Assembly: GCF_022968395.1 (NCBI RefSeq)
Contig: NZ_JALJQZ010000003.1
Coordinates: 124,001 to 188,000 of the forward strand
Source: Affinirhizobium lemnae
GTDB taxonomy: Bacteria; Pseudomonadota; Alphaproteobacteria; Rhizobiales; Rhizobiaceae
Length of the DNA stretch: 64,000 nucleotides
Direction of reading: 5' to 3'
Positions within the stretch are counted from its first letter, which is position 1. Each line of letters opens with the position of its first letter. Below the pieces are notes generated by a model, which was not told the origin of the DNA, searched no databases, and saw only the letters and a program-made list of their open reading frames with translations. This document shows positions 19,816-29,347 of the stretch, piece by piece. A program made the position numbers and the translations under genes.

Positions 19816-20581
19816 GCACCAATGCCTCATACGCGCCATAGATGGCGAGGAAGTCTGCGGCTTTCAAGCTGGCGCCGCCAACGAGAGCACCATCAACATT
19901 GCTGATGGCCATCAGTTCCGCCGCGTTGGAAGGCTTCACCGATCCGCCATAGAGAATGCGGAATTTTGCGCCTTCTGCACCGAAGCGGCTCTTCAGCTCA
20001 TCGCGCATGAAAGCATGCGCCTTTTCGACATCGTCAGCGGTCGGCGTGAGGCCAGTACCGATGGCCCAGACAGGCTCATAGGCAATAACCGTGTTCTCGG
20101 CATTGGCATCGTCAGGAACCGAGCCTGCAAGCTGGCGCTTGAGAATCTCCAACGTCTGGCCTGCCTTGCGCTCATCTGCCGTCTCGCCAATGCAGATGAT
20201 GGCGGTCAGATCGGCGGCATAGGCGGCTTCAGCCTTGATGCGAACCAGATGATCGGTCTCGGCGTGGTCCACCCGACGCTCGGAGTGCCCAACGATGACA
20301 TGGGTGCCAAAGCAGTCGGCAATCATTTCGGCGGAGATGTCACCTGTATGAGCGCCGGATTTGTTCTGATGGCAATCCTGTGCGCCGATCATCAGCGGGC
20401 TGTCGGTGCACAAGGCCGTCGCCACATAGAGAAGCGTTGCAGGAGGGCAGATGAGCACGTCAACCTTCTCAGCCAGCGGGCCGCTCACTCCGGCAGAAAT
20501 CGCCTTGATCTGATCGAGCGAGTCCCGCGTTCCGTTCATCTTCCAGTTTCCCGCTACAAGCGGACGAACATCCGGCGTCAT
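19811..20581 (-). CDS. tpiA: Triosephosphate isomerase
   Basis: A 256-residue glycolytic TIM-barrel enzyme. The active site is intact: Asn-Lys in VAGNWKMNG, the electrophilic His in VIVGHSERR, the catalytic Glu in [11 protein letters not shown], and the phosphate loop [10 protein letters not shown]. It is the first gene of the reverse-strand group tpiA-secG-pyrG. Confidence 0.97.
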   Translation of the reverse strand: MTPDVRPLVAGNWKMNGTRDSLDQIKAISAGVSGPLAEKVDVLICPPATLLYVATALCTDSPLMIGAQDCHQNKSGAHTGDISAEMIADCFGTHVIVGHSERRVDHAETDHLVRIKAEAAYAADLTAIICIGETADERKAGQTLEILKRQLAGSVPDDANAENTVIAYEPVWAIGTGLTPTADDVEKAHAFMRDELKSRFGAEGAKFRILYGGSVKPSNAAELMAISNVDGALVGGASLKAADFLAIYGAYEALVR

Positions 20582-20729
20582 ATCTGCGAATTCCCTTATG
20601 CTCCCGGCCAGCAGTCACTGGCCACCCCGTTGACTTGATCGAACCGTCATAACCGCAATGCGGCCGCAAGCCCATTGCTTTCATAGGATCCGTTTCAGGA
20701 ATGTCGGTTTAGCGGATGCGTTCGAAGGA

Positions 20730-21614
20730 TCAACCTGCCGCGAGCATAAAATTCAGAATTTCCCGCCAATCGCTCATCCGGATCGGCGTTCCATGGCCGC
20801 CGGTCTGAAACAGCCGGAAAATTGTCGGATAACCGGCCTTTCGCATCTTTCGGTACAGAGCGATCTGCTCCTCCGCCTTGTAGACGCTATCGGCGCTGCC
20901 ATGTGAAAAATAGACCGGGATCTTCAGCTTGGCCGCGGGCGTCGTCAAAAACCCCGGATCCGACGGGCCGCCCATAACGACCAGACCCTTCAGATATCGG
21001 ACGGCTTCCTTGTCACGCGACACACTCTGACAGATAAAGTTGCCCATGGAGGCGCAAGCGAGAATGACAGGGCGACCGGACGACAGTTCGAAAACGTGGC
21101 GAATGAGCGCCGCAATGTCGGCCGCACCATTTGGATCGAAGGATTTGACCGTGGGGGCGTAATAGGCGCCGCCGCTTTGCACGACAAGATTTTTCAGCCG
21201 ATTGAAATTGCCGCCGAAAGTGTAGTCATTCACACCCAGGCGACGATCCCCGCCCCTGCCATGAATGAAGATGATGGTGAATGTGGCATCACGCATGCGC
21301 CCGACGCGCGCAACATCGAGGCGGCTGGAGGCAATCGTCAGCGTTTCGTTGGCCTGAAACTCCCGCACCCCAAGATCGACATAATCCGGCTTGACGCGAC
21401 GCTCCGGCTCTTCATCGCGCTGGTTGATGTCGCGCAGCTCCTGGTAATCCAGCACCTTGAAGGCGCCTTCATCCTCCGTTTTCAGGACTGTCTGGGAGGA
21501 GAACAAGACATCCTTGAAAGAGCGAATCGGTCCGTCTGCTGCTGCCGTAGCGGTCGCGAGCAAGCACAGACAGAGGGCCGCCAGCACACGCAAATGCAAA
21601 TGATCTGTGGACAT
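20730..21614 (-). CDS. Secreted alpha/beta-hydrolase
   Basis: A 294-residue protein with a signal peptide (LRVLAALCLCLLATATAAA). The hydrolase fold shows TFTIIFIHGRGGDRR as strand and oxyanion region. The nucleophile elbow is ILACASMGNFI, where A-x-S-x-G replaces the usual G-x-S-x-G. IPVYFSHGSADSVYKAEE supplies the acid residue and GGHGTPI the catalytic His. The substrate is unknown. No good ribosome site precedes the ATG. It is divergent from parE across about 207 bases containing a LexA box. Confidence 0.8.
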   Translation of the reverse strand: MSTDHLHLRVLAALCLCLLATATAAADGPIRSFKDVLFSSQTVLKTEDEGAFKVLDYQELRDINQRDEEPERRVKPDYVDLGVREFQANETLTIASSRLDVARVGRMRDATFTIIFIHGRGGDRRLGVNDYTFGGNFNRLKNLVVQSGGAYYAPTVKSFDPNGAADIAALIRHVFELSSGRPVILACASMGNFICQSVSRDKEAVRYLKGLVVMGGPSDPGFLTTPAAKLKIPVYFSHGSADSVYKAEEQIALYRKMRKAGYPTIFRLFQTGGHGTPIRMSDWREILNFMLAAG

Positions 21615-21685
21615 AGGCGACCGGTTTCGTTTCCTCTAAGCAGCACGACTTGCGTTCTTCATCTCTGCGGCGCAAATCCTGATGC

Positions 21686-21700
21686 GAACCATTCGTGAAC
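21686..21700 (+). promoter_or_regulatory. LexA (SOS) box, GAAC-N7-GAAC, upstream of parE
   Basis: GAAC (21686-21689), CATTCGT, GAAC (21697-21700): an exact match to the alphaproteobacterial LexA direct repeat, GTTC-N7-GTTC read on the other strand. It lies 121 bases before parE and 71 bases before the divergent hydrolase gene. parE is, from memory, a recurring LexA regulon member in alphaproteobacteria. Confidence 0.75.
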
Positions 21701-21821
21701 GAACAGGTCGCGAGACGCCGTTTTATCTGGCACACTCGCCAGCGATTCGAAAGCCGATAAGGGCAATCAACGCGACTCCGTTCAGCATGCCATCCATTCA
21801 AGGCAAGGCCAGCGAACCCAT

Positions 21822-23885
21822 ATGGATAATAACGACCTTTTTGCCAGTCTTCCCGCGCAGCCTGAAAAGCCGTCAGAGCCCAAAGGCAAGACCGAGGCTA
21901 CCGCCAAGCCCGCGACGGCTGCGGCAAGCACTGCGGCATCTTCCCCGGCGGCCAACCCCGATACCTATGACGCCTCGTCGATCCGTGTTCTGGAGGGACT
22001 GGAGCCGGTCCGGATGCGCCCCGGCATGTATATCGGCGGTACAGATGAAAAGGCGCTGCACCACCTGTTTGCCGAAGTCATCGACAACTCGATGGACGAG
22101 GCCGTGGCAGGCCACGCCAACTTCATCGAAGTACATCTGGATGCTCACGGTTTCTTGACGGTCACTGATAACGGTCGCGGTATTCCGGTGGAAAACCATC
22201 CACAGGTGCCGGGCAAATCCACGCTTGAAGTCATCATGACCAAGCTGCATGCGGGCGGGAAGTTCGACGGCAAGGCGTATGAGACATCCGGCGGTCTGCA
22301 TGGTGTCGGCGTTTCCGTGGTCAACGCGCTTTCAGACGTTCTGGAAGTGGAAGTCGCGCGCAATCGCAAACTGTATCGCCAGCGTTTTTCTCGCGGCGTT
22401 CCGCAGGGCGGACTGGAAGAACTGGGCGATGTGCACAACCGTCGCGGCACGCGGGTGCGCTTCCACCCCGACCCGCAGATTTTTGGAGAGCATGCCAAGT
22501 TCGATGCGGGCCGTATTTTCCGCATGGCGCGCTCCAAGGCCTATCTTTTTGGGGGCGTTGAAATCCGCTGGAGCTGTGATCCGGGCGTCGTCATCGCCGG
22601 CGGTGAAATACCCGATAAGGCCGTGTTCCATTTCCCGGGCGGGCTGAAGGATTATCTCTCCGCGACACTTGGCAAGGACTTTACCGTCACCCGCGAGATC
22701 TTTTCGGGCAAGACGGAAAAGACCGGCGGTCACGGTGCACTGGAATGGGCGGTTACCTGGTATGGCGGCGACCCGCAGATCCACTCCTACTGCAATACGA
22801 TCCCTACACCCGAAGGCGGCACGCATGAGGCGGGTCTACGTATTGCTCTTCTCAAGGGTTTGAAGAATTATGCCGAACTGACGCAGAACAAGCGTGCCAA
22901 GGACATCACTACCGACGACGTGATGATTTCGGCTGTTGGCATGCTTTCGGTCTTTATTCGTGAGCCGGAATTCGTCGGCCAGACCAAGGACAAGCTTGCC
23001 ACCGTTGAGGCACAGCGGATTGTCGAAAACGCGTTACGCGATCCCTTCGACCACTATCTCGCAGGCAATCCCGGCGAAGCGGCCAAACTCCTCGACTGGG
23101 TGATCGAGCGAGCAGAAGAGCGCCTGCGTCGCCGCAAGGAAAAGGAAGTCAACCGCAAGACTGCCGTTCGAAAGTTGCGTCTTCCCGGCAAACTCGCCGA
23201 TTGCTCTCAGAACACAGCGGAAGGTGCGGAACTGTTTATCGTCGAGGGTGACTCGGCTGGTGGTTCCGCCAAGCAGGCACGCAACCGCACGAACCAGGCC
23301 ATTCTGCCGCTCCGTGGCAAGATCCTGAACGTCGGCAGCGCCAGCCGCGAAAAGCTATCGGCAAACCAGCAGATCGCGGATCTCATTCAGGCACTCGGCT
23401 GCGGGACGCGAACCAAATACCGGGACGAGGATCTGCGGTACGAGCGCGTGATCATTATGACCGATGCGGACGTGGACGGAGCCCACATTGCCTCGCTTCT
23501 GATTACCTTCTTCTATCAGGAAATGCCGGAGCTCGTGCGCGGTGGGCACCTGTTCCTGGCGGTGCCGCCGCTTTACGTGATCCGGCAGGGCGCGAAGACT
23601 GTCTACGCCCGTGATGACGGGCATCGCGCGGAACTGATGGAGACTGTCTTCAAGGGCAAAAAGGTGGAAATTGGTCGCTTCAAAGGCCTAGGAGAAATGA
23701 TGCCCGCCCAGTTAAAGGAAACCACCATGGATCCTGCCAAACGTACACTTCTGCGCGTGGCGATCGACGAGGTGGATTTTGAGGGGACGCGCGAAGCCGT
23801 CGACAACTTGATGGGCACCAAAGCGGACGCACGTTTCCGCTTTATTCAGGAACGGGCTGCCTTTGCAGACAATCTCGATATCTGA
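21822..23885 (+). CDS. parE: DNA topoisomerase IV subunit B
   Basis: A 687-residue GHKL ATPase subunit that decatenates daughter chromosomes together with ParC. After a ~45-residue Ala-rich leader come YDASSIRVLEGLEPVRMRPG, EVIDNSMDEAVAG, TDNGRGIPV and GLHGVGVSVVNALS of the ATPase site. The Toprim domain has FIVEGDSAGGSAKQ, PLRGKILNV and MTDADVDGAHI, with GLGEMMPAQLKETTM near the end. It is ParE rather than GyrB by length and by these motifs. A LexA box lies upstream. Confidence 0.95.
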   Translation: MDNNDLFASLPAQPEKPSEPKGKTEATAKPATAAASTAASSPAANPDTYDASSIRVLEGLEPVRMRPGMYIGGTDEKALHHLFAEVIDNSMDEAVAGHANFIEVHLDAHGFLTVTDNGRGIPVENHPQVPGKSTLEVIMTKLHAGGKFDGKAYETSGGLHGVGVSVVNALSDVLEVEVARNRKLYRQRFSRGVPQGGLEELGDVHNRRGTRVRFHPDPQIFGEHAKFDAGRIFRMARSKAYLFGGVEIRWSCDPGVVIAGGEIPDKAVFHFPGGLKDYLSATLGKDFTVTREIFSGKTEKTGGHGALEWAVTWYGGDPQIHSYCNTIPTPEGGTHEAGLRIALLKGLKNYAELTQNKRAKDITTDDVMISAVGMLSVFIREPEFVGQTKDKLATVEAQRIVENALRDPFDHYLAGNPGEAAKLLDWVIERAEERLRRRKEKEVNRKTAVRKLRLPGKLADCSQNTAEGAELFIVEGDSAGGSAKQARNRTNQAILPLRGKILNVGSASREKLSANQQIADLIQALGCGTRTKYRDEDLRYERVIIMTDADVDGAHIASLLITFFYQEMPELVRGGHLFLAVPPLYVIRQGAKTVYARDDGHRAELMETVFKGKKVEIGRFKGLGEMMPAQLKETTMDPAKRTLLRVAIDEVDFEGTREAVDNLMGTKADARFRFIQERAAFADNLDI

Positions 23886-23933
23886 TCATCGCTTGGCAAT
23901 CTCCGGATCGGGTTTTGATGACCTAGCCAGGAT

Positions 23934-26486
23934 CTATTGAGCACTTTCACGCGCAGCAAGAACGCGTAGAACCGCGCCTACGAGAGCTTTCGCCTCGTAA
24001 GGCTTGCGCACAACCGGTGCGGAGAAGCTTGCCGGGACGACCGAGCGATCACTGTAGCCGGTCGCAAATATGAATGGCACGCCACGTCGCTCCATCTCCT
24101 CCGCAATCGGAAGCGAGGTCCCTGTGCCGAGATTGACGTCGAGAATAGCAACATCTGGCGTAAAGTTCTTCAGACGCTTCATCGCCTCGTCGACCGAGGG
24201 AGCCGTCGTGACGTTGTTCACGCCGTTCTCAGCCAGCATCACCTCGACATCAGCAGCAACCAGCATCTGGTCTTCCACCAATAGAACTTCGATCTCCTGG
24301 AGGACATCATTGATCTCACGTGTTGAGGCAGAATTGAGATCCGCATCGGAGACAATCTCGCCCCCATCGTCGCTTTGCACGTTCTTTGCCGGAATAAGGA
24401 ACCGGGCCCGTAGTCCGCTTTCGAGATAGTCGACCGAACTGTCGCCAGAGAGTTCGTAAGGGATGCTTCGCTCTATCAGAACCGTACCAAATCCTGCTCG
24501 ACTGGGCTTGCTTACCAGTGGCCCGCCAGACTCGTGCCAGGAAATTTCGAGATCTCCCCTCTCGGTGCGCTTCCAATTGACATCAAGCCGACCACCGGCT
24601 TCCGAAAGGGACCCATATTTCGCGGCATTGGTGGACATTTCATGAAGCACGAGCGCCATGACCGAAAAGGCGCGGCTATCCAGCCATAGATCAGAACCCT
24701 TCATCGAGATTATACGATGCTCGCCGCTATAGGGATTGAGTTCGGCCTCGAGCAATTCCTTAAGAGATCCTCCGTCTGCGCCTCGTACGACCTGATCATG
24801 CGCGAAGGAAAGCGCTTGGATGCGTCCCTTCAGCGTAGAGACATACTCGCCGATATCGCGCCCTTCCCGAACCGGATGGCCGACAAGCGCCTTGATGACG
24901 GCCAGGATATTCTTGACGCGGTGATTCAGCTCCTCGTTCAGCATCCGCTGGCGGACGTCCGCCTTTCCGCGTTCATCCGCAAGCAGCTCATTGTGATGCA
25001 GCACCACCTCGACGAGAACCGCGCGAATGGCTTCCGCGATCTCCCGCTCTTCTTCCGTCCAGCGTTGCGCCTTCAGATGAACCGTTTCCTTCCATATCGC
25101 AAAGCTTTTGCGGGGCGTTAGTCGATCACCAAACGCCCCGTTTTCGTAGGATTTTTCTGGGTTTCCAGCCCAGTTCAGCGTCTGAACCAGTTCCTTGCGG
25201 AAAAAGAACAGATAGTCTTTTGGCCTTTGTGACAAGGGTATAGCCAGAACACCGCAGGCTGTAGAGGCATAGGATGCCGCTTCCGGCAACTGCAGCGCCA
25301 GTTGTTCCGTACCCCAGATACGTCCACCGGAGGTGGCGCCAACCAGTTCGGCAATTTTTGCCATATCGAGCAGCGGTGGCACGGAACCCATGCTCGTCCA
25401 GCCGCCCTCAAGCCAGAGACCGATACCATCGCTGGGCATGATATGCGCGAACTCTGGAAGAGAGTCGCGCAGTAATTGTGTGATGTCCGCACTCTGAGAT
25501 GCAGCCTGCAGAAAGCGATCGAGTGAGCGACGCGCACGATTGGCCGTGTCCAGAATTTGTTTCTGCTTTAGCGCACTCAGATGCAGCGACAGGAATTCGC
25601 CAAACATTTCTGCAGCCACCCGCTGCTGCATTGCAAGCGACTTCGGTGAATAGTGATGACAGGCGACAAGTCCCCACAATTCACCGTCAACCACGATCGA
25701 GATCGACATTGAAGCGGCTACGCCCATGTTACGAAGATATTCGCAATGGATCGGTGAGACGCTTCGCAAGTGGGCAAAGGACAGATCCAGTGGTTCTACA
25801 GATGCATGGCCATTTGATACAAGCGGGATGCGCTCATCTCGTGCGTCTGAAATTATGCGGATGGTATTCTTCAGATACAGGACGCGTGCTTGTTTCGGAA
25901 TGTCGCTCGCCGGAAAATACTGCCCCTTAAAGCTCTCTAGATCGCGGCGCTTATGCTCGCTGACGACCTTGCCGGAACCATCATGTTCGAACCGGTAGAT
26001 CATAACACGATCATAGGCCAGCATCGCGAAGATCAGCCGAACGGACTTATCCACCAGTTCGTCGATCCCACCAATCGATCGCACCCGGCTGATCAGCATG
26101 CGTGCTGTTTCCAGAGGTTGGTCAGAATGTTTGACGTGCGGCTCAAATTCCATGAAAGCACCCTGAGGCGTCCTGTGAACCGCTACATCGAAAAATCCGC
26201 CAGGAAGCTCCAGGCCCATCCGCAATGCCGGGCGGCTAGGGTCATCACTCGTCGCCAGAGCATTACGCAGCGTATGTGCTACATCCGGGCCTACGGCGTC
26301 TTCAAGCCGACTGCCTTCGACTGGTGCCGGGATACCCAGCATGTCTGCAATATTCGCAGAATAAGCAAGAACGTCGCCGCCGGTACCATCGCATACGATG
26401 AGAGCGCCATGTGCTTGGATGCTTCCGGGTATGTGGATCGGTTCCCGGTCGCAATTCGTCAGATCGACATTTGACGGCTCATTCAT
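23934..26486 (-). CDS. bphP: Bacteriophytochrome HWE-type histidine kinase with C-terminal receiver (Agp2/BphP2-like)
   Basis: An 850-residue photoreceptor: PAS (~10-115) with chromophore-binding Cys12 in LTNCDREPIHIPGSI, GAF (~130-310) with FPASDIP (Asp195) and SPIHCEY (His247), PHY (~320-500) with tongue PRKSF (458-462). An HWE kinase follows with His522 in ELNHRVKNILAVIKAL, VLHEMSTNAAKYG and ISWHESGG. A receiver (732-850) has VLLVEDQ, Asp783 and Lys828. This order and size match Agp2 of Agrobacterium. It overlaps the heme-oxygenase gene by eight bases. Red/far-red sensing with biliverdin follows from the family; bathy behaviour cannot be read from sequence. Confidence 0.93.
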   Translation of the reverse strand: MNEPSNVDLTNCDREPIHIPGSIQAHGALIVCDGTGGDVLAYSANIADMLGIPAPVEGSRLEDAVGPDVAHTLRNALATSDDPSRPALRMGLELPGGFFDVAVHRTPQGAFMEFEPHVKHSDQPLETARMLISRVRSIGGIDELVDKSVRLIFAMLAYDRVMIYRFEHDGSGKVVSEHKRRDLESFKGQYFPASDIPKQARVLYLKNTIRIISDARDERIPLVSNGHASVEPLDLSFAHLRSVSPIHCEYLRNMGVAASMSISIVVDGELWGLVACHHYSPKSLAMQQRVAAEMFGEFLSLHLSALKQKQILDTANRARRSLDRFLQAASQSADITQLLRDSLPEFAHIMPSDGIGLWLEGGWTSMGSVPPLLDMAKIAELVGATSGGRIWGTEQLALQLPEAASYASTACGVLAIPLSQRPKDYLFFFRKELVQTLNWAGNPEKSYENGAFGDRLTPRKSFAIWKETVHLKAQRWTEEEREIAEAIRAVLVEVVLHHNELLADERGKADVRQRMLNEELNHRVKNILAVIKALVGHPVREGRDIGEYVSTLKGRIQALSFAHDQVVRGADGGSLKELLEAELNPYSGEHRIISMKGSDLWLDSRAFSVMALVLHEMSTNAAKYGSLSEAGGRLDVNWKRTERGDLEISWHESGGPLVSKPSRAGFGTVLIERSIPYELSGDSSVDYLESGLRARFLIPAKNVQSDDGGEIVSDADLNSASTREINDVLQEIEVLLVEDQMLVAADVEVMLAENGVNNVTTAPSVDEAMKRLKNFTPDVAILDVNLGTGTSLPIAEEMERRGVPFIFATGYSDRSVVPASFSAPVVRKPYEAKALVGAVLRVLAARESAQ

Positions 26487-27060
26487 TCACATTGTCCTTG
26501 AAGGCCGTCTCTGCCCATTGAAAGGCCAGGTCTGAAGCCCCTATTACCTTGTTCATATCGACATCAGGTGCGGCATCGAGGATCTGTAGGAAACGAACAA
26601 ATCCATCCGAAGCAGCCTGCTCGTGCAGATGTCTTGCACCGTGTGTCCCATCCAATCCAAGCTCGTTAGCCCGTCGATAAAGAATGCGCGCGCCCAGCGT
26701 AGACCCTTCCAGGACGTAGAGCGTACCCAGAAGGCTTTCCAGATCACGTTTCAGATAAATCGCGTCTGAAACTAATTTCGGTGCCAGAGTGAGATCCTTC
26801 ATATCAGCGACAATAAGAGGGCTTATTGCCTTCGGGCGCCAGCCTCCGAATTCATCTGGTAAGTGGCATAATAACATTTGGTCATCCAGGGGCCTGCGAA
26901 AGGCAAGCAGACCTTGCAAATAGGTCTTGTAATGTACCAATGTACGAAATGAGCCTACGGCAGCGTCAACCGCTGCGTGGCGATCTGACGTACGCTCCCG
27001 CAGGAGGAAGCGGCGTGAAGATGGGGGCATATATCGTAAAGCTGAGTTGACGTTACCCAC
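26479..27060 (-). CDS. bphO: Biliverdin-producing heme oxygenase (BphO)
   Basis: A 193-residue helical heme oxygenase that opens heme to biliverdin, the chromophore of the adjacent phytochrome. The proximal His28 lies in TSDRHAAVDAAVG and the distal helix in LLGTLYVLEGSTLGARIL. It is the first gene of a two-gene operon and overlaps bphP by eight bases, so chromophore and apoprotein are made together. The start is GTG 27060; ATG 27030 is in frame and equally short of a ribosome site. Confidence 0.88.
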   Translation of the reverse strand: MGNVNSALRYMPPSSRRFLLRERTSDRHAAVDAAVGSFRTLVHYKTYLQGLLAFRRPLDDQMLLCHLPDEFGGWRPKAISPLIVADMKDLTLAPKLVSDAIYLKRDLESLLGTLYVLEGSTLGARILYRRANELGLDGTHGARHLHEQAASDGFVRFLQILDAAPDVDMNKVIGASDLAFQWAETAFKDNVNE

Positions 27061-27175
27061 ATTTCTAGCGCATCTGCGCTTTACGGCAAGCTTGAATCTT
27101 CGATATTTCTAATCTTAGCTCTCGTCAGGCTCGCCTGAAAACAAACGAGAGATTCAAACAGGGTGGCAGTCAATC

Positions 27176-28384
27176 GTGCGTGAGAATGACAGACCGAGAA
27201 CGGAACCGCGATGGCTCGGGCCCGTTGCGCCAATGCGCATAGCGCTCATTCCGCCGATATCGGCTGCGCGATGGCTTCTCGTTCTTATTGTCTTTGCAGG
27301 GATCTACTTCTTCCACGGCTTTGTGATCCCTGTTTTGGCCGCACTCGTCATCGGTTTTGCCAGCTGGCCGCTGTATCGGGATCTGTTGCGGCGCATCGGT
27401 GGCAACACGACCATCGGCGCGACGATTGCGATCATATGCGTTCTAAGCTTCATCATTATCCCGATCAGTATCGCCCTCACTTACGCGATAGGCGAATTGC
27501 GCGATTGGATCGGTTGGGCGCTTCAGATCAACCGTGTCGGCTCTGCCCCGCCGCAATGGATCGTGGACCTGCCTGTCGCGGGGGACTGGCTTTCGACCCT
27601 GTGGGAACGCCACATCGGCGAGCCAGGTGCCATCGGTCAACTGGTTCAATTGGTCAGCGGCGCCAATATTGGGAATATCTATCGCGCGGTGATCGCTGCC
27701 GGAGATGGCGCGTTTCATCTACTACTGACGTTGCTGTTCATGCTGATCGCCCTGTTCTTCGTGTATCGTGACGGTGCGGCCTTCGCGCGCCAGATGGATT
27801 TGCTGGGTGAACGCATACTGCCGTCCCGGTGGGAGCGAATATCGCGGGTGGTTCCCGCTACTATAAGCTCTACAGTGACCGGTATGACGCTGATCGCGAT
27901 TGGTGAAGGCATCATTCTCGGCATTGCTTACTGGATTGCGGGCGTTCCGTCCCACGTCACCCTCGGTGTTCTCACCGGCATTATGGCGCTGATTCCCGGC
28001 GGAGCGCCCTTGTCCTTCACGCTTGTTTCAATCTACCTCGTGGCAAGCGGATCACTTTTCGCAGGTGTGGCGCTGTTTGTCTGGGGCTCTGTCGAACTTT
28101 TTATCGTGGATAAGACGGTACGCCCAAGACTGGTCGGAGGTCCCATCAAGCTTCCGTTCCTGCCGACCTTCTTCGGCCTCGTAGGCGGTGTAAAGACGCT
28201 CGGATTCCTAGGCTTATTCATCGGTCCTGTGCTGATGGCGCTGCTCGTTGCGATCTGGCGCGAGTGGATGCGGGAGATAGAACTCTCATCCAGCGCTGAA
28301 GCGGTAGAGACCCCGACTGTTCCGGAGCCGCCAAAACGCCTCAAGTCCGATCCGGCCCCCGTCAACGAAGGCGCTTCTCCATAA
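27176..28384 (+). CDS. AI-2E family transporter (PerM/UPF0118)
   Basis: A 402-residue membrane protein with about seven helices. It has the N-terminal pair near residues 33-65, an amphipathic middle region, and the family region LTGIMALIPGGAPLSFTLVSIY followed by FVWGSVELFIVDKTVRPRLVGG. Members export small molecules or ions; sequence does not tell which. The start is GTG 27176 with AGGGTGG nine bases ahead. Its last 23 bases overlap the tail of the convergent GNAT gene. Confidence 0.88.
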   Translation: MRENDRPRTEPRWLGPVAPMRIALIPPISAARWLLVLIVFAGIYFFHGFVIPVLAALVIGFASWPLYRDLLRRIGGNTTIGATIAIICVLSFIIIPISIALTYAIGELRDWIGWALQINRVGSAPPQWIVDLPVAGDWLSTLWERHIGEPGAIGQLVQLVSGANIGNIYRAVIAAGDGAFHLLLTLLFMLIALFFVYRDGAAFARQMDLLGERILPSRWERISRVVPATISSTVTGMTLIAIGEGIILGIAYWIAGVPSHVTLGVLTGIMALIPGGAPLSFTLVSIYLVASGSLFAGVALFVWGSVELFIVDKTVRPRLVGGPIKLPFLPTFFGLVGGVKTLGFLGLFIGPVLMALLVAIWREWMREIELSSSAEAVETPTVPEPPKRLKSDPAPVNEGASP

Positions 28385-28823
28385 ACAGGCTGAGTGGATC
28401 AAGCTTATAGTCGCCGAATGGCGGAATCTCTTCGTATCCAGCATTCCGATAAAGGCCAATCGCCTCTGGCTGATAGATCCCTGTTTCAAGGCGGATGATC
28501 GAAATGGCGAGGCTTCGGGCCTCGCTTTCTAGCTGGTCGAGCAAACGCTTCCCGAGTTTCAAGCCCCGTGCGGATCCGTCAACAAACATGCGCTTGATCT
28601 CCGTCGTGCCATCGTCATTTCGGACAAGGGATGCGCAACCAAAAACGTCTTTGCCTCGTCGGGCCACGAAGAACGAAACTGTATCGGCTTCCAGCTCCTC
28701 GATCGACAGCATATGGTTGCTTTCGGCAGGGTAGAGCGATGCAACATAGGCGTCGGATAACTCCAGCAGTCTCAGCACGCCGGGCTGCCGTGGTGCTTCT
28801 CGTTGAATGACCATATCCTGCAT
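28362..28823 (-). CDS. GNAT-family N-acetyltransferase
   Basis: A 153-residue acetyltransferase with the GNAT core: VSFFVARRGKDVFGCASLVR, then EIKRMFVDGSARGLKLGKRL (motif A with the acetyl-CoA-binding loop), LETGIYQPEAIGLYRNAGY (motif B) and IPPFGDYKLDPLSLFMEK. Substrate unknown. ATG 28823 is chosen; GTG 28844 and ATG 28814 are in frame. Its 3' end overlaps the convergent transporter gene by 23 bases, so their transcripts are antisense to each other there. Confidence 0.85.
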   Translation of the reverse strand: MQDMVIQREAPRQPGVLRLLELSDAYVASLYPAESNHMLSIEELEADTVSFFVARRGKDVFGCASLVRNDDGTTEIKRMFVDGSARGLKLGKRLLDQLESEARSLAISIIRLETGIYQPEAIGLYRNAGYEEIPPFGDYKLDPLSLFMEKRLR

Positions 28824-29181
28824 AGCTTTCCCGTCTGCCTCCACAAAGTGTCAAGCTAGGCCTTAACGTTCTTGCAAGATCCCATGCAAGGAAGTTCATT
28901 TGCGCACCGCGATGGTCATCATAACAATACTTGGCTGCGGCGACAGCGCCACGGATTGCTAATAGGTGGCGACGCTCAATCAACGCTGGCCCAGCGTCGA
29001 ACTTTGCAATGCGGTTTCTGAAAAGGAGTTGGGCCGGTTCGCCAATGTTTCCTATCCCGTCGTCATTGCCGTTTGCCAAGATCCGACCGTGGCGAGCGCA
29101 TCCCCGACCGCACCGAAATCTACAGACACGACAGGTGCCCATGCACCGACAGCGGAGGAAACAAGGCAGGAGGAACAGTCG
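28824..29181. other. Intergenic region with an open frame that is probably not translated
   Basis: The frame of the 42-residue gene at 29182 is open back to GTG 28966, but that upstream part has low-complexity residues and no ribosome site. No promoter, RNA gene or repeat is recognised. Confidence 0.35.
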
Positions 29182-29310
29182 ATGGCCGCAAAGGCCATGG
29201 ACCGTGTAAAGACTATCCTGCCGACGCGGGATAACGTCGAGAGCCTGATCAAGGGGCCGGTACGGATCGTGGAAAGCGGATATTCCTGGGTCGTCCAGCG
29301 GCTGCACTAG
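29182..29310 (+). CDS. Small hypothetical protein (42 aa) with strong ribosome site
   Basis: ATG 29182 follows AGGAGG with an eight-base spacer, one of the best ribosome sites in the window. The product begins MAAKAMDRVKTILPTRDNVE and ends with an amphipathic, Trp-containing tail VESGYSWVVQRLH. No membrane segment or known domain. The longer frame from 28966 is possible but lacks a ribosome site. It is isolated between the GNAT and DUF2336 genes, both on the other strand. Function unknown. Confidence 0.55.
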   Translation: MAAKAMDRVKTILPTRDNVESLIKGPVRIVESGYSWVVQRLH

Positions 29311-29347
29311 TAATCTTGCGCCAGAGATTTATGCGATGCGAAAGCCT

